Source: Prauserella endophytica (GTDB taxonomy: Bacteria; Actinomycetota; Actinomycetes; Mycobacteriales; Pseudonocardiaceae). From it: DNA of 64,000 nucleotides. The stretch is from positions 310,001 to 374,000 of the forward strand of contig NZ_SWMS01000002.1 in the NCBI RefSeq assembly GCF_005146945.1, written 5' to 3'. Under the pieces are notes generated by a model. It was not told the origin of the DNA, did no database searches, and saw only the letters and a list, made by a program, of their open reading frames with translations. Both the position numbers and the translations under genes were made by a program. Positions within the stretch are counted from its first letter, which is position 1. The number at the start of each line of letters is the position of its first letter. Shown here one piece after another: positions 1-8,481 of the stretch.

Positions 1-34
1 AACACAGCGACGGCACCGATGACGACGGACCCGG

Positions 35-379
35 TTACCACGACAGGACCTCGTGCACGACCTCGGCCGCCGGGCCGTCCACCGCGCGCACGGTGCGGCC
101 CAGCACTTCGCGGGTGGCCACGGCCTCGTCACAGCCCTGCACCACCACGGCGTCGGAGACGCCGCCCCGCTCGTGGACGTAGACCAGCGCGGCTGGCTCG
201 GTCGGGTCACCCACTGGCGTGCCGCGCCAGCCGGACAACACCAGCCGCGACAGCGCCGCCGTGTGCCGAGCGTGCTCCTGACCGGTCACCAAGTCGTGCC
301 TCCCCGCGCTTCCGGTGGACGTGGAGCCCGATGGCCGGGTCGGGTTGCGACCACCGGGCTTCCGCACGTTCTCCACCAT
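35..379 (-). CDS. Hypothetical small protein divergent from an XRE regulator
   Basis: 114-residue protein that I do not recognise. The second half has a regular mix of hydrophobic and acidic residues (ALVYVHERGG, AVVVQGCDEAVA) and ends in VVHEVLSW, as a folded small domain would. The N-terminal 30 residues are basic and low-complexity, so translation may begin further in. The ATG at 379 faces the regulator at 457 across 77 bases that hold GTCTAC direct repeats, so the pair may be co-controlled. Overlapping plus-strand reading frames in this interval look like shadows. No function is assigned. Confidence 0.5.
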   Translation of the reverse strand: MVENVRKPGGRNPTRPSGSTSTGSAGRHDLVTGQEHARHTAALSRLVLSGWRGTPVGDPTEPAALVYVHERGGVSDAVVVQGCDEAVATREVLGRTVRAVDGPAAEVVHEVLSW

Positions 380-413
380 CGGGAAGATCGGGCACGATAG
401 ACAGAGGTCGGGC

Positions 414-429
414 GTCTACTGTCGTCTAC
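414..429. promoter_or_regulatory. Direct repeat GTCTAC x2, candidate operator
   Basis: GTCTAC occurs at 414-419 and again at 424-429, exactly 10 bp apart (one helical turn), in the 77-bp gap between the divergent genes at 379 (minus) and 457 (plus). The spacing and location suggest binding by the neighbouring XRE regulator. The binding partner is inference. Confidence 0.35.
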
Positions 430-456
430 AAGCGTCGTCGTGCAGGTGGTGACCGG

Positions 457-1617
457 GTGAGCGAACTGGGGGCAGCGTTACGGGCGGCCCGCGAGGCCGC
501 CGGGGTCAGCCTGGCCGCGATGGCCGCCCGCACCCACTACAGCAAGCCCTTGCTTGGTCTGTTGGAGACCGGCAAGCGCACCGTCAAGCCGGAGCATGTC
601 ACCGCCTACTCCCGCGCGCTCGACATCTCGGTGGACGCCCTGTACGGCCGCCCGGATGACCCGTTGCGGGTCGCACACGAATGGCTCGTGGCGGATACCC
701 CCGTTGCGATCCACACCGCTTTCGGGCGCCGCGTCGGCGACAGCCTCGCCACCGAGCTGGAACGCCGCGTGATCGACCTGCGGCACCTGGACGACGTGAT
801 CGGCGGCGGCGACTTGTTCCCTCTCGTGCGCCGGGAGCTGACCGACGCCCAGCAAGTCGTCACCGAAGCCAGCTACGACCAGAACACCGGCCGGCGTCTG
901 CTCACCGTCGTCGGTGAGCTGGCCCAGCTCGCCGGATGGGTCGCCAGCGACGCCGGTCACTACGCCGAGGCCCAGCACGTCTACCTCTCCGGCGTCTCCG
1001 CCGCCCACGAGGCAGGAAACCGCGCCCTGGCCGGGCAGTTGCTGTCCAGCCTCAGCTACCAGATCGCCAACGTCGGAAACCCCGCCGACGCCGCCCTGCT
1101 CGCGCGCTCTGCTGTCAAGGGCGCCACCGACGCCACCCCCGTGGTCCGCGCCCTGCTCCTGGAGCGGGTCGCCTGGGCCAGCGCCCGATCCCGCGACGCC
1201 GACGGCACCCGACACGCACTCGACGCGGTGGACGACGCCTACGAGGCGCGCACGCCCGGCAACCCGGAGCCGGAATGGGTGTACTGGCTGGACCGCAAGG
1301 AGATCGACATCATGGCCGGACGCTGCCTCATCGAACTCGGCGACCCCGCCCATGCCGAACCGCTCATCTCCGCCGCCGTCGCCGCCTACACACCAGAACA
1401 CGCACGTGAGGTCGCCCTCTACCGCACCTGGATCGCCGAGGCCTACGCCCGCTCCGGCGAACTGGACGCCGCCTGGGCCGCCCTCCGCGCAGCCCGTAAG
1501 ACCGGCCACGGCGTCAACTCCACCCGCCTGGACATCCGCATCGAACACGTCGCCCGCCTGCTCGCCACCGACGACGAACGCCAACTCAAGCGGGCCGCCA
1601 CGGACGCACCCAGCTAG
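457..1617 (+). CDS. XRE-family regulator with TPR-like C-terminal half
   Basis: 386 residues from the GTG at 457. This start begins with SELGAALRAAREAAGVSLAAMA, the usual first helix of an XRE helix-turn-helix; the open frame extends upstream but that part is arginine/proline-rich and not protein-like. The HTH covers about residues 4-60 (LAAMAARTHYSKPLLGLLE). The rest (about 110-380) is alanine-rich helical repeats of TPR type (AGHYAEAQHVYLSGVSAAH, RSGELDAAWAALRAAR). Such HTH-TPR proteins are common actinobacterial regulators, often sensing a small signal. No target can be read from the neighbours except the divergent small gene. Confidence 0.8.
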   Translation: MSELGAALRAAREAAGVSLAAMAARTHYSKPLLGLLETGKRTVKPEHVTAYSRALDISVDALYGRPDDPLRVAHEWLVADTPVAIHTAFGRRVGDSLATELERRVIDLRHLDDVIGGGDLFPLVRRELTDAQQVVTEASYDQNTGRRLLTVVGELAQLAGWVASDAGHYAEAQHVYLSGVSAAHEAGNRALAGQLLSSLSYQIANVGNPADAALLARSAVKGATDATPVVRALLLERVAWASARSRDADGTRHALDAVDDAYEARTPGNPEPEWVYWLDRKEIDIMAGRCLIELGDPAHAEPLISAAVAAYTPEHAREVALYRTWIAEAYARSGELDAAWAALRAARKTGHGVNSTRLDIRIEHVARLLATDDERQLKRAATDAPS

Positions 1618-1937
1618 GCAGGTAACGCCAGGGCGGGCACGACCGAAGGCGACAGCCGGACGCAAGTGCGTGCCCGCTACCCGGTACCCGCCATGTCGAC
1701 TAGCACCGCACACCGACGCCAACGGACGCAAGCCATATTCCCCGGTCAAGCGGCCCTCCGGTGCAAGTCGTCCAGGTCAGCGACTGGCCTGCTCTCAAGG
1801 CCACCATGCCTGCGCCCACCCGTCTCCGGCCACCACCCGCCACGGAGTCGCTCCGCGCCGCCATGTCTTGTTCCACGCGGTGAAGGTGGCCTTCACCGCG
1901 TGGAGACCGAGCCCATCCCGCCGCCTCGCACCCCTGG
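1618..1937. other. 320-bp convergent intergenic region
   Basis: No protein-like frame is convincing here. The only clear structure is the long perfect hairpin at 1873-1903, listed separately. The region lies between two genes that point towards each other. Confidence 0.5.
1873..1903. terminator. Perfect 14-bp hairpin, likely bidirectional terminator
   Basis: CCACGCGGTGAAGG (1873-1886), loop TGG, then its exact reverse complement (1890-1903). It sits between convergent genes ending at 1617 and 1938. There is no T-tract, as is usual for GC-rich actinobacterial hairpins. The core GTGAAGG..CCTTCAC also resembles dispersed intergenic repeats I recall from Amycolatopsis genomes. Confidence 0.6.
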
Positions 1938-2936
1938 CTAGGGGATGAGTACCGCCGCTCCGTCGACCCGGCCGGCCGCGAGGTCGGCCAAAGCGCGGTC
2001 GGCGCGGTCGAGCGGATACGGCGTGGTGACCACCTTCAGCGGATGCTCGGCGGCGATGGCGAGGAACTCCCTGGCGTCGGCGCGGGTGTTGGCGGTGACG
2101 CTGCGCAGCTGCCGCTCCTGGAAAAGATGGCGCTGGTAGTCGAGCACGGGGATGTCGGTGAGGTGGATGCCCGCGAGAGCCAGGGTGCCGCCGCGGTCGA
2201 GTGCGGCGAGCGCGGGCGGTACGAGTGTGCCGACCGGGGCGAACAGTATCGCCGCGTCGAGCGGCTCCGGTGGGGGATCTGTGGCCCCGCCCGCCGAGCC
2301 GGCGCCCAGCTTCAGCGCCAGCTCGCGGGCGCTGGCGCTGCGGGTGAACACGTGGACCGTCGCCCCTCGCGCCAGCGCGACCTGCGCGGCCAGGTGCGCG
2401 CTCGCGCCGAACCCGTAGATGCCGAGACGGCCCGCGTCGGGCAGTTCGGCTCGCTTCAGCGCGCGGTAGCCGATGATGCCCGCGCACAGCAGCGGCGCGA
2501 GCTCCGCGTCGGTGTAGCCGGAGGGAAGCCGATGCGCGTACGCGGCCGGGGCGGTGACGAAACCGGCGTAGCCACCGTCGGCGTCCCAGCCCGTGTAGAC
2601 CGATAGCGGACACAGGTTCTCGGCGCCACGGCGGCAGTAGTGGCACCGTCCACACGTGCCACGGAGCCACGCCACCCCGACGAGGTCACTGGGCGCGAAA
2701 CCGGTCGCGCCCTCGGCGACGTCGACGACCTCCCCGACGACCTCGTGGCCAGGGACCACGCCGGGACGATGCGGCGGGAGGTCCCCTTCGACCACGTGCA
2801 GATCGGTGCGGCACACCCCGCAGGCCCGCACCCGGATGAGCAGTTCCCCGCGTTCCGGCCGTGGCGTGGGCTCCTCCCGTGCCTCGAACCCCGGATAGGG
2901 CGCGGTGCTCGGACGACGGACTCGCCAGGCCAGCAT
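1938..2936 (-). CDS. Zinc-binding alcohol dehydrogenase family protein
   Basis: 332 residues from the ATG at 2936. The frame runs further upstream but that stretch is low-complexity. It is a medium-chain dehydrogenase: catalytic zinc ligands C42 (ACGVCRTD) and H64-E65 (PGHEVVG), four structural-zinc cysteines at about 95, 98, 101 and 109 ([17 protein letters not shown]), and the nucleotide-binding loop [13 protein letters not shown]. It most resembles the AdhA-like branch that oxidises primary alcohols or reduces aldehydes with NAD(P). It stands alone on its strand; the substrate is unknown. Confidence 0.85.
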   Translation of the reverse strand: MLAWRVRRPSTAPYPGFEAREEPTPRPERGELLIRVRACGVCRTDLHVVEGDLPPHRPGVVPGHEVVGEVVDVAEGATGFAPSDLVGVAWLRGTCGRCHYCRRGAENLCPLSVYTGWDADGGYAGFVTAPAAYAHRLPSGYTDAELAPLLCAGIIGYRALKRAELPDAGRLGIYGFGASAHLAAQVALARGATVHVFTRSASARELALKLGAGSAGGATDPPPEPLDAAILFAPVGTLVPPALAALDRGGTLALAGIHLTDIPVLDYQRHLFQERQLRSVTANTRADAREFLAIAAEHPLKVVTTPYPLDRADRALADLAAGRVDGAAVLIP

Positions 2937-3181
2937 GCCGCCACTGTCGCCGCCGACGCCGGGACCGGGGAAGGGCCCAAGGTCCCCGGACCGGAGCACG
3001 CGCCGTGCCCGGTGAGGTGACGGAAGGCCCCTGCTCCCGGCCGCGGCCCGCGCGGCGGCATCGAGCCAGGCCGACACCGGTGGCGGCCCCGCGGCCTGGG
3101 CCGCGCGCCGCGGCGCCTGAGAAACGCGCGCCCTGCGGCTGGTCGCCGTGGGCATGATCCCCGCCCCATAGGGAGGCCGGT

Positions 3182-3845
3182 GCCGGGTTGCCGCGGAGCT
3201 TCCTCGACGACCTGCGCGCGGAGGGGTGGCGCAGGCTCGCGGAAGCGGCGGAGACGGCGGCGGAGTCCGCGGACGGCGTCGGCAGGCTCACGGTCACCAC
3301 GGAGTTCCAGGTCGGCGGCGCGGTCGCCGTGCTGCGAGCATCCGCGCCGCCTCCGCGTGGATGCTCGTGGGTCGGCACACGCGGGCTGAGGACGCTGACC
3401 GCCACGCTTGTCGGCTCCGTCGCCACCGCACTCGTCTCCCACGCGCGGTGTCCCGTCGCGGTCGTCCGGGGCCGCACACCGGAGGCCGAGCCACCGGCGG
3501 AGGGCCCGGTGGTGGTGCTTCGCAAGCACGAGGACGGCAGCGCCGCGCCCGCCGACGTTCCCGTGGTGGTCGGCGTCGACGGCAGCCGGTCGGCGAGGAG
3601 GCGATCGGCGTCGCCTACCACGAGGCGTCCCTGCGAGGCGTGCCTCTGATGGCGGGGAACGCGTCGCTGGACGTCGAGTACGACCGCGCGTTCAACCAGG
3701 CCCGCCGGTACTTCGAGGGTGGCCCGTACGAGAAGGACCAGCAGCGGTTGCTCGCCGAGCGGCTCGCCGGTTGGCAGGAGAAGTACCCGGACGTGCACCC
3801 CGGCGCCTGTCGGCGACTGTTGTTCCAGGCCTGCCGGAACGTTAT
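3182..3845 (+). pseudogene. Universal stress protein (UspA) remnant, frameshifted and truncated
   Basis: The frame around 3188-3590 reads as the second half of a first UspA domain (VGTRGLRTLTATLVGSVATA, HARCPVAVVRG) followed by the start of a second domain (VPVVVGVDGS). At about 3590-3600 the homology jumps to another frame (GEEAIGVAYHEASLRGVPLM, then QQRLLAERLAGWQEKYPDV) and stops near 3800. The first about 60 residues of domain 1 and the end of domain 2 are missing. This is a tandem Usp gene with both ends lost and at least one frameshift. The protein would not be functional. Confidence 0.75.
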
Positions 3846-3948
3846 CCGCGGAAATTCCGGAAGGCGCTGTCGGATCGGGGCGGTGCTGTTCGTAGCAGGG
3901 GTGAGGCCGCCCGCGACGGGGCGGCGCCGACGGCGAGGAAGCGCGACC

Positions 3949-4599
3949 ATGAAGCTGACGACCATGACCCAGGTGACTATCGACGGAGTGATGCAGGGGA
4001 ACGGCCACGCGTCGGATGAGGACCGCAGGTACGGATTCGAGCGCGGCGGGTGGGCCCGGGGCAAGGGTGACCACGAGACCCGCGCCTTCATCAACCAGAC
4101 CTACCAGCGTGCCGACGCATTCCTGTTCGGCAGGCGGACCTACGAGCTCTTCGCCGCCTCGTGGGGGTCCTTGGCGGCCCAGGACGTCCCCGGCTGGGAA
4201 CCCGTCATGCGGGCCTTGAACACACGGCCCAAGTACGTGGCGTCGACCACCCTCACCGATTCGGGGTGGCCGGGCACCACCGTCCTGTCCGGCGATCTCG
4301 CAACCGCGATCGCGGACCTGAAGGCCAAGCCGGGTGGCGAGCTGCAGGTGCACGGCAGCGGCGTCCTGACCCGGTGGCTGCTGGAGCACGAGCTGGTCGA
4401 CGAGCTGACCCTGATTGTGATCCCGGTGATTCTCGGCCAGGGCGCGCGACTGTTCCCGCAGACCGGTGCGGACCTCGCGCTCGAGCTGCTCGAGTCGCGC
4501 GTCGACTCGAAGGGCGTGACGATCCAGGTCTTCCGGCCTGCCGGACGCCCGCGGTACGCGCCGACGGAAGGACCCGACCGCACCACCACCCGGTCTTGA
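3949..4599 (+). CDS. Dihydrofolate reductase family (RibD C-terminal-like) protein
   Basis: 216 residues starting at ATG 3949 with GAGGAA 8-9 bases upstream. The N-terminus MKLTTMTQVTIDGVMQG, the central FGRRTYELFAASW, and the C-terminal GSGVLTRWLLEHELVDELTL with VIPVILGQGARLFP are hallmarks of the DHFR/RibD-like superfamily that binds NADPH. These stand-alone actinobacterial proteins are mostly of unknown substrate. A YCII-domain gene follows 22 bases downstream with its own Shine-Dalgarno, a pairing common in actinomycetes, and the two are probably cotranscribed. Confidence 0.85.
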   Translation: MKLTTMTQVTIDGVMQGNGHASDEDRRYGFERGGWARGKGDHETRAFINQTYQRADAFLFGRRTYELFAASWGSLAAQDVPGWEPVMRALNTRPKYVASTTLTDSGWPGTTVLSGDLATAIADLKAKPGGELQVHGSGVLTRWLLEHELVDELTLIVIPVILGQGARLFPQTGADLALELLESRVDSKGVTIQVFRPAGRPRYAPTEGPDRTTTRS

Positions 4600-4621
4600 C
4601 ACCACAGGAGAGGATTCTCAG

Positions 4622-4951
4622 ATGCAGTATCTCGTTTCGGTGATCCACGACCAGTCCGGCCTCGCCACTCCGGACGAGCAGGCGGCGATCGACGGGTTCA
4701 ATGACCGGCTCAAGGCCGAGGGCCACTGGGTCTTCGCAGCCGGTCTCGCCTCGCCCAGCGCGGCCACCGTCATCGACAACCGGGGCGGGGAGGCGCTGTT
4801 CACCGACGGGCCCTTCCTGGAATCGAAGGAGTACCTCATCGGCTTCTGGATCATCGAGGCCCCCGACCTCGACGTGGCGTTGAAGCTCGCCGCCGAGGGA
4901 TCGAAGGCCTGTAACCGAAAGGTCGAGGTCCGTCCGATTTTCGACGAATGA
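4622..4951 (+). CDS. YCII-related (YciI/DGPF domain) protein
   Basis: 109 residues. MQYLVSVIHDQSGLATPDE at the start and the signature LFTDGPFLESKEYLIGFWIIE place it in the YCII/DGPF-domain family of small dimeric alpha/beta-barrel proteins. An AGGAG motif lies about 12 bases before the ATG. These proteins often sit beside ECF sigma factors or DHFR-like genes; here the partner is the DHFR-fold protein immediately upstream. No catalytic role is established. Confidence 0.85.
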   Translation: MQYLVSVIHDQSGLATPDEQAAIDGFNDRLKAEGHWVFAAGLASPSAATVIDNRGGEALFTDGPFLESKEYLIGFWIIEAPDLDVALKLAAEGSKACNRKVEVRPIFDE

Positions 4952-5018
4952 GTGCGGCCAGAGCGTTCGCGGCCGCCCTCTCGGCGACGGGAGCGGCCCG
5001 GTACGAGGACGACCGGCG

Positions 5019-5040
5019 GCCCGCGCGCTCCGCCGCGGGC
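5019..5040. terminator. Possible hairpin terminator
   Basis: GCCCGCG (5019-5025) and CGCGGGC (5034-5040) can form a 7-bp stem with an 8-base loop between the YCII gene (stop 4951) and the next gene (start 5079). In such GC-rich DNA this may be chance. Confidence 0.3.
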
Positions 5041-5078
5041 GGGATGGCCGCCTTCGTCCTCGGGCGAGGAGGTGTGTC

Positions 5079-5456
5079 ATGGCGGTGATCGAGGATGTCC
5101 GCGCCCTGGGCTCGGAGCTCGAGCGCTCCTATCCGGTCTACGTGCGCGGCCGGTTGAAGTTCCGGGTCAAGCAGATCGTCTACGTCGCGTTCTCCCTCGA
5201 CGAGACGGTGATGGAGTTCGCGTTCCCGAAGGAGGAGCGCGCCGCGCTCGTCGCCGGAGAGCCGGAGAAGTTCCGGCTGCCGTCGGAGTCGGACCTGCGG
5301 TTCAACTGGGTCCGCGCCGAGCTCGCCGCGCTGGATCCGGCCGAGGCCCGCGAGCTCGTCGTGGACGCGTGGCGGATGGTGGTGCCCCAGAAGGTCTCCC
5401 GCGCCTACGACCTCGCCCATCCCGGCGGTCCCGGGGAACGGCGCGAGCCCGGCTGA
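5079..5456 (+). CDS. MmcQ/YjbR family DNA-binding protein
   Basis: 125 residues with a strong GGAGG 8 bases before the ATG at 5079. The pattern of a short helical start, KFRVKQIVYVAFSLDETVMEFAFPKEER, then RFNWVRAELAALDPAEARELVVDAWRMVVPQKVSR matches the MmcQ/YjbR family (CyaY-like fold with two conserved W/K motifs). These proteins are described as DNA-binding but their role is unclear. The gene lies between decayed genes yet looks intact. Confidence 0.8.
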   Translation: MAVIEDVRALGSELERSYPVYVRGRLKFRVKQIVYVAFSLDETVMEFAFPKEERAALVAGEPEKFRLPSESDLRFNWVRAELAALDPAEARELVVDAWRMVVPQKVSRAYDLAHPGGPGERREPG

Positions 5457-5625
5457 GCAGAGTCCGGCGCTCCGTGGGCGCGCCTGCGCGCGGGATCGAG
5501 CGTACCCGTTCAGAGCAGCCAGCGGCTGTGCTTGACCAGCTGGGCCCGGTAACGGCCGGCACCCAGGTGTTGCCCGCGCAGACGTCGGCCAGCAGGATCG
5601 GCACGAGCGCGTAGATGTTGATGAT

Positions 5626-5973
5626 GTGGTCGTCGATGAGGTCCGCCGACTGTGCGTTGTGGACGGTGAACGGCTCGTCGGCGTGCTGTCGCGGGCCGAC
5701 CTGCTGCGCGGTTTCCTGCGCCACGACGAGGAGATCCGGCGCGACATGGTCGACGACGTCTTCGGACTGCGGCTGGGTGTTTCCTCCGGCTCGGTCGGCG
5801 TCGCCGTCGAGCGCGGTGTCGTGACGCTGCTCGGTCAGTTTCCGGCCAAGAGCGACGTCGAGCTGGCGACCACGCTCACCGAGCGGGTGTCCGATGTGGT
5901 CGAGGTCCACAACCGGCTCGACTACGTCTGGAACGACCGGCAGGGCCGCGAGCATCGTTGGATCCACCTGTGA
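5626..5973 (+). pseudogene. Truncated CBS-BON domain protein
   Basis: The frame reads RLCVVDGERLVGVLSRADLLRGFL, the tail of a second CBS domain, followed by a complete BON domain (VAVERGVVTLLGQFPAKSDV to VVEVHNRLDYVWND). Full-length actinobacterial CBS-CBS-BON proteins are about 210-230 residues; here only the last 105 or so remain and the first CBS domain is absent from the 170 bases upstream. The ATG at 5626 has no good ribosome-binding site. A 5'-truncated gene is most likely; a short expressed BON protein cannot be excluded. Confidence 0.65.
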
Positions 5974-6017
5974 CCGCGCTCGTCCGGCAGGGGCAGACGG
6001 CGCCTGCCTCCCGCGGG

Positions 6018-6306
6018 ATCTGACGGGGCGTTCGCTCCTCGCCGCGGCCGACGCCCCCGCGGTCGCCGCCGTCAGGGCCGAGCCGGTGCTCGCCCGCCGC
6101 TGGGAGATAACCGCGTGGCTCGAGTCGTTCGAGACCGCCGGGCTACCGCCCGGGCGCGCCGCGGCGGTCCGCGAGCGCCTCGCCGACGCGCTCGGCCTGA
6201 TCGCCTCCCACGACGCCTACGACCACCTCACCACCGTGTGCGCGTGGCCGCACGAGGAGTACGTCGCGTGGGCCTCGGCGACCGTGCCCGCGCGGCGGCG
6301 CCCTAG
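6018..6306 (+). pseudogene. C-terminal remnant of a TetR-family regulator
   Basis: The frame through 6018-6306 reads AVAAVRAEPVLARRWEITAW, then LPPGRAAAVRERLADALGL and YDHLTTVCAWPHEEYVAWAS. This is the typical end of a TetR ligand-binding domain. The DNA-binding N-terminal two-thirds is missing, with CBS-BON remnant sequence directly upstream. There is no start codon with a ribosome-binding site. This is the third truncated gene in about 3 kb. Confidence 0.6.
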
Positions 6307-6336
6307 GGTGGAGCGAGGAAACAGGAGGTGCCGCCC

Positions 6337-7230
6337 ATGTCCGAGTGCTGCCCGCCGTCCCGGTCCGGGCCGGTGACCGAGGCGAGCCGGGGGACGAACC
6401 CCGGCACGACCCACGCCACCGACGGGCTGATCACGGTGCCGGGCGGGACCTTCCGTATGGGCACCGAGGACGCCGACGGGTTCCCCGACGATCGCGAGGG
6501 GCCGATCAGGGAGGTGACCGTGGCGCCGTTCGCGATCGACCCGTTCTGCGTGACCAACGCCCGCTTCGCCCAGTTCGTGGACGCCACCGGATACCGCACC
6601 GAGGCCGAGAAGTTCGGCTGGACCTACGTCTTCGCCCGCTTCGTCCCCGCCGCGCTGCGCAAGCGGTCGCCGAGGCCGGAGCAGACGCCGTGGTGGTGCG
6701 CCGTCGGGGGAGCGTACTGGAGGGCACCGGAGGGCCCTGGCAGCGACGTCGAGGCGCGACAGGACCATCCCGTGGTGCACGTGTCGTGGAACGACGCGGT
6801 CGCCTACTGCGCGTGGGCCGGGGTGCGGCTGCCGACCGAGGCCGAATGGGAGTACGCCGCGCGCGGCGGCCTCGACCAGAAGCGCTACCCGTGGGGCGAC
6901 GAGCTGACCCCGGACGGCGAGCACCGGTGCAACATCTGGCAGGGCAGGTTCCCCGTGCGGAACACCGAGGACGACGGCTACGCCGGTACCGCGCCGGTGG
7001 ATGCCTTCCGCCCCAACGGGTTCGGCCTGTACAACACCTCGGGCAACGTCTGGGAGTGGACGGCCGACTGGTTCGACCCGAGCCGGACGAACCGGGCGAT
7101 GCGCGGCGGCTCGTACCTGTGCCACGACTCCTACTGCAACCGGTACCGGGTCGCCGCGCGCACCGGGAACACCCCGGACAGCTCCAGCGGGAACCTCGGC
7201 TTCCGCGTGGCCGCCGACGTGAGTCGCTAG
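6337..7230 (+). CDS. Formylglycine-generating enzyme (FGE, SUMF1 family)
   Basis: 297 residues from ATG 6337, chosen because AGGAGG at 6323-6328 is 8 bases upstream. FGE oxidises a cysteine in CxPxR motifs of sulfatases to C-alpha-formylglycine using O2 and copper. The fold signatures are all present: VPGGTFRMGTEDADGFPDD at the start, RLPTEAEWEYAARGG in the middle, NVWEWTADW late. The active-site pair is C262 and C267 within RGGSYLCHDSYCNRYR, as in the characterised Streptomyces enzyme, so it should be catalytic rather than one of the many FGE-fold proteins lacking the cysteines. No sulfatase gene is visible in this window. Confidence 0.93.
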   Translation: MSECCPPSRSGPVTEASRGTNPGTTHATDGLITVPGGTFRMGTEDADGFPDDREGPIREVTVAPFAIDPFCVTNARFAQFVDATGYRTEAEKFGWTYVFARFVPAALRKRSPRPEQTPWWCAVGGAYWRAPEGPGSDVEARQDHPVVHVSWNDAVAYCAWAGVRLPTEAEWEYAARGGLDQKRYPWGDELTPDGEHRCNIWQGRFPVRNTEDDGYAGTAPVDAFRPNGFGLYNTSGNVWEWTADWFDPSRTNRAMRGGSYLCHDSYCNRYRVAARTGNTPDSSSGNLGFRVAADVSR

Positions 7231-7234
7231 CGGC

Positions 7235-8347
7235 TCAACCAAGCGGCCGTGGCGTGCGCGCTGCTCGCCGTCCCGGCTGACGCGGGATGCCCGTGCGGTG
7301 CGGCAGGGGGTCGCGAGTGACGGCGTACCAGGTTCGCAGATTGGCCGGTGCCAGCCAGCGAGTGGTCGTCTCGGCAACCTGGTCATGGACGAACAACGCG
7401 TGACTGCAGGCTTCGTGCCAGGCACTCAGGCCTTGTTCGCCGGTGTGGCGGAGCAGCTCGGCCCGAAGCCGCAGCTGCGCGTGCAGGGAGTGCTCGGTCG
7501 TCGCGACCGGTGGATCCTCGGTTGTGCTCAGCTGTGCGGGCGTGGCTCCGTGACATGCGGGACAGTCGCACGGCCACAACTGATGAAGCTCAGGCGTTCC
7601 GGCAACCACGCGTTCGCAGGTGTCGAGCCGGTGATAGCTCAGCAGCGGCGTGACGAAGGCGGAGACCCTGGGCGGAGGGGGTCCGCCGCCGACCGTGATC
7701 GGGTAGAAGTGGCGGAGCGCGCTGACGGTGCCGATCGCCGCGGCGTGCGCTCCGTGACACAAGGCGCCCAGCGCGGAGACGTCGCAACGGAGGAGGAGCA
7801 CCGGCACCGCTATTGCGTCGAGGAGCCGGAGGAACCCGCGCAGCACGTACTGTGCGCCGAAGGGGTCGCTGCGGTGCTCGATGGCCAGCGCGACCGGGAC
7901 GTGCTGCCCGTTGATCACGCGAGCGAGCGCGTCGCACACGGATGGAGTGGCGAACCAGCGTGCGGCCAGGGGCAGCATCGCGATCGTGGGCTCCGGCTGC
8001 CGCGCCGCGGCCCGCAGTATGGTGCGCAGTCCGGTCCAGTTGCGTGTGGCCAGATAGCCCGAGTCGGTGAGGGCGGTCAAGCCGAGGTCATGCTGTCGTC
8101 GGCACCACGCGGGACGGATGCCCTTGCCCGCGCTGATCCGCCGGGTGCCGGAGTAGCGGTCGGCATCGCACAGGATCGGTCTGTCGAAGCCCTGATCGCG
8201 CAGGTAACGGACGGTCGGTTCCGGTGAGCTGCCGGTGAGGACGAGGCCCGTGTCGTGTTCGTCGGCGATCCTGGCGGCGGCCGCCGCGTGGGAGAGCCTG
8301 CACTGGATCAGCAGCCGGTCGGAGAGCTGATCGAGTGCCGGGTGCAT
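7235..8347 (-). CDS. TIM-barrel protein with TGT-like zinc site
   Basis: 370 residues. Alternating strands and helices (DTGLVLTGSS, RPILCDADRYSG, PVALAIEHRSDP, VPVLLLRCDVSALGALCHGAHAAAIG) fit a TIM barrel. C250, C252 and C255 (PCDCPACHG) with H279 match the C-x-C-x2-C-x(about 25)-H zinc site of tRNA-guanine transglycosylases. The family also includes archaeal TgtA-type enzymes and DpdA, which puts 7-deazaguanine into DNA. No queuosine or deazapurine synthesis genes are nearby, so tRNA, DNA or another substrate are all possible. The codon choice looks less GC-biased than in neighbouring genes. It ends 5 bases from the convergent FGE gene. Confidence 0.6.
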   Translation of the reverse strand: MHPALDQLSDRLLIQCRLSHAAAAARIADEHDTGLVLTGSSPEPTVRYLRDQGFDRPILCDADRYSGTRRISAGKGIRPAWCRRQHDLGLTALTDSGYLATRNWTGLRTILRAAARQPEPTIAMLPLAARWFATPSVCDALARVINGQHVPVALAIEHRSDPFGAQYVLRGFLRLLDAIAVPVLLLRCDVSALGALCHGAHAAAIGTVSALRHFYPITVGGGPPPPRVSAFVTPLLSYHRLDTCERVVAGTPELHQLWPCDCPACHGATPAQLSTTEDPPVATTEHSLHAQLRLRAELLRHTGEQGLSAWHEACSHALFVHDQVAETTTRWLAPANLRTWYAVTRDPLPHRTGIPRQPGRRAARTPRPLG

Positions 8348-8481
8348 TCCTCAACGGTGGAGGAGCCGGATCGGGCGTGTCATCGGCCGTCACACCGGTG
8401 CCGACCGAGATCGCGCCAATGCCGCAACCGCTTGTCGCGCAACGCACACACTGAGACTTCTGTGGGTGGCGATCGAGCGGC

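Noticed and set aside
5457-5625. Minus-strand peptide IYALVPILLADVCAGNTWVPAV as a membrane protein fragment
   Set aside because: Too short, without start or stop context, and no family recognised. It could be another remnant but is not supported.
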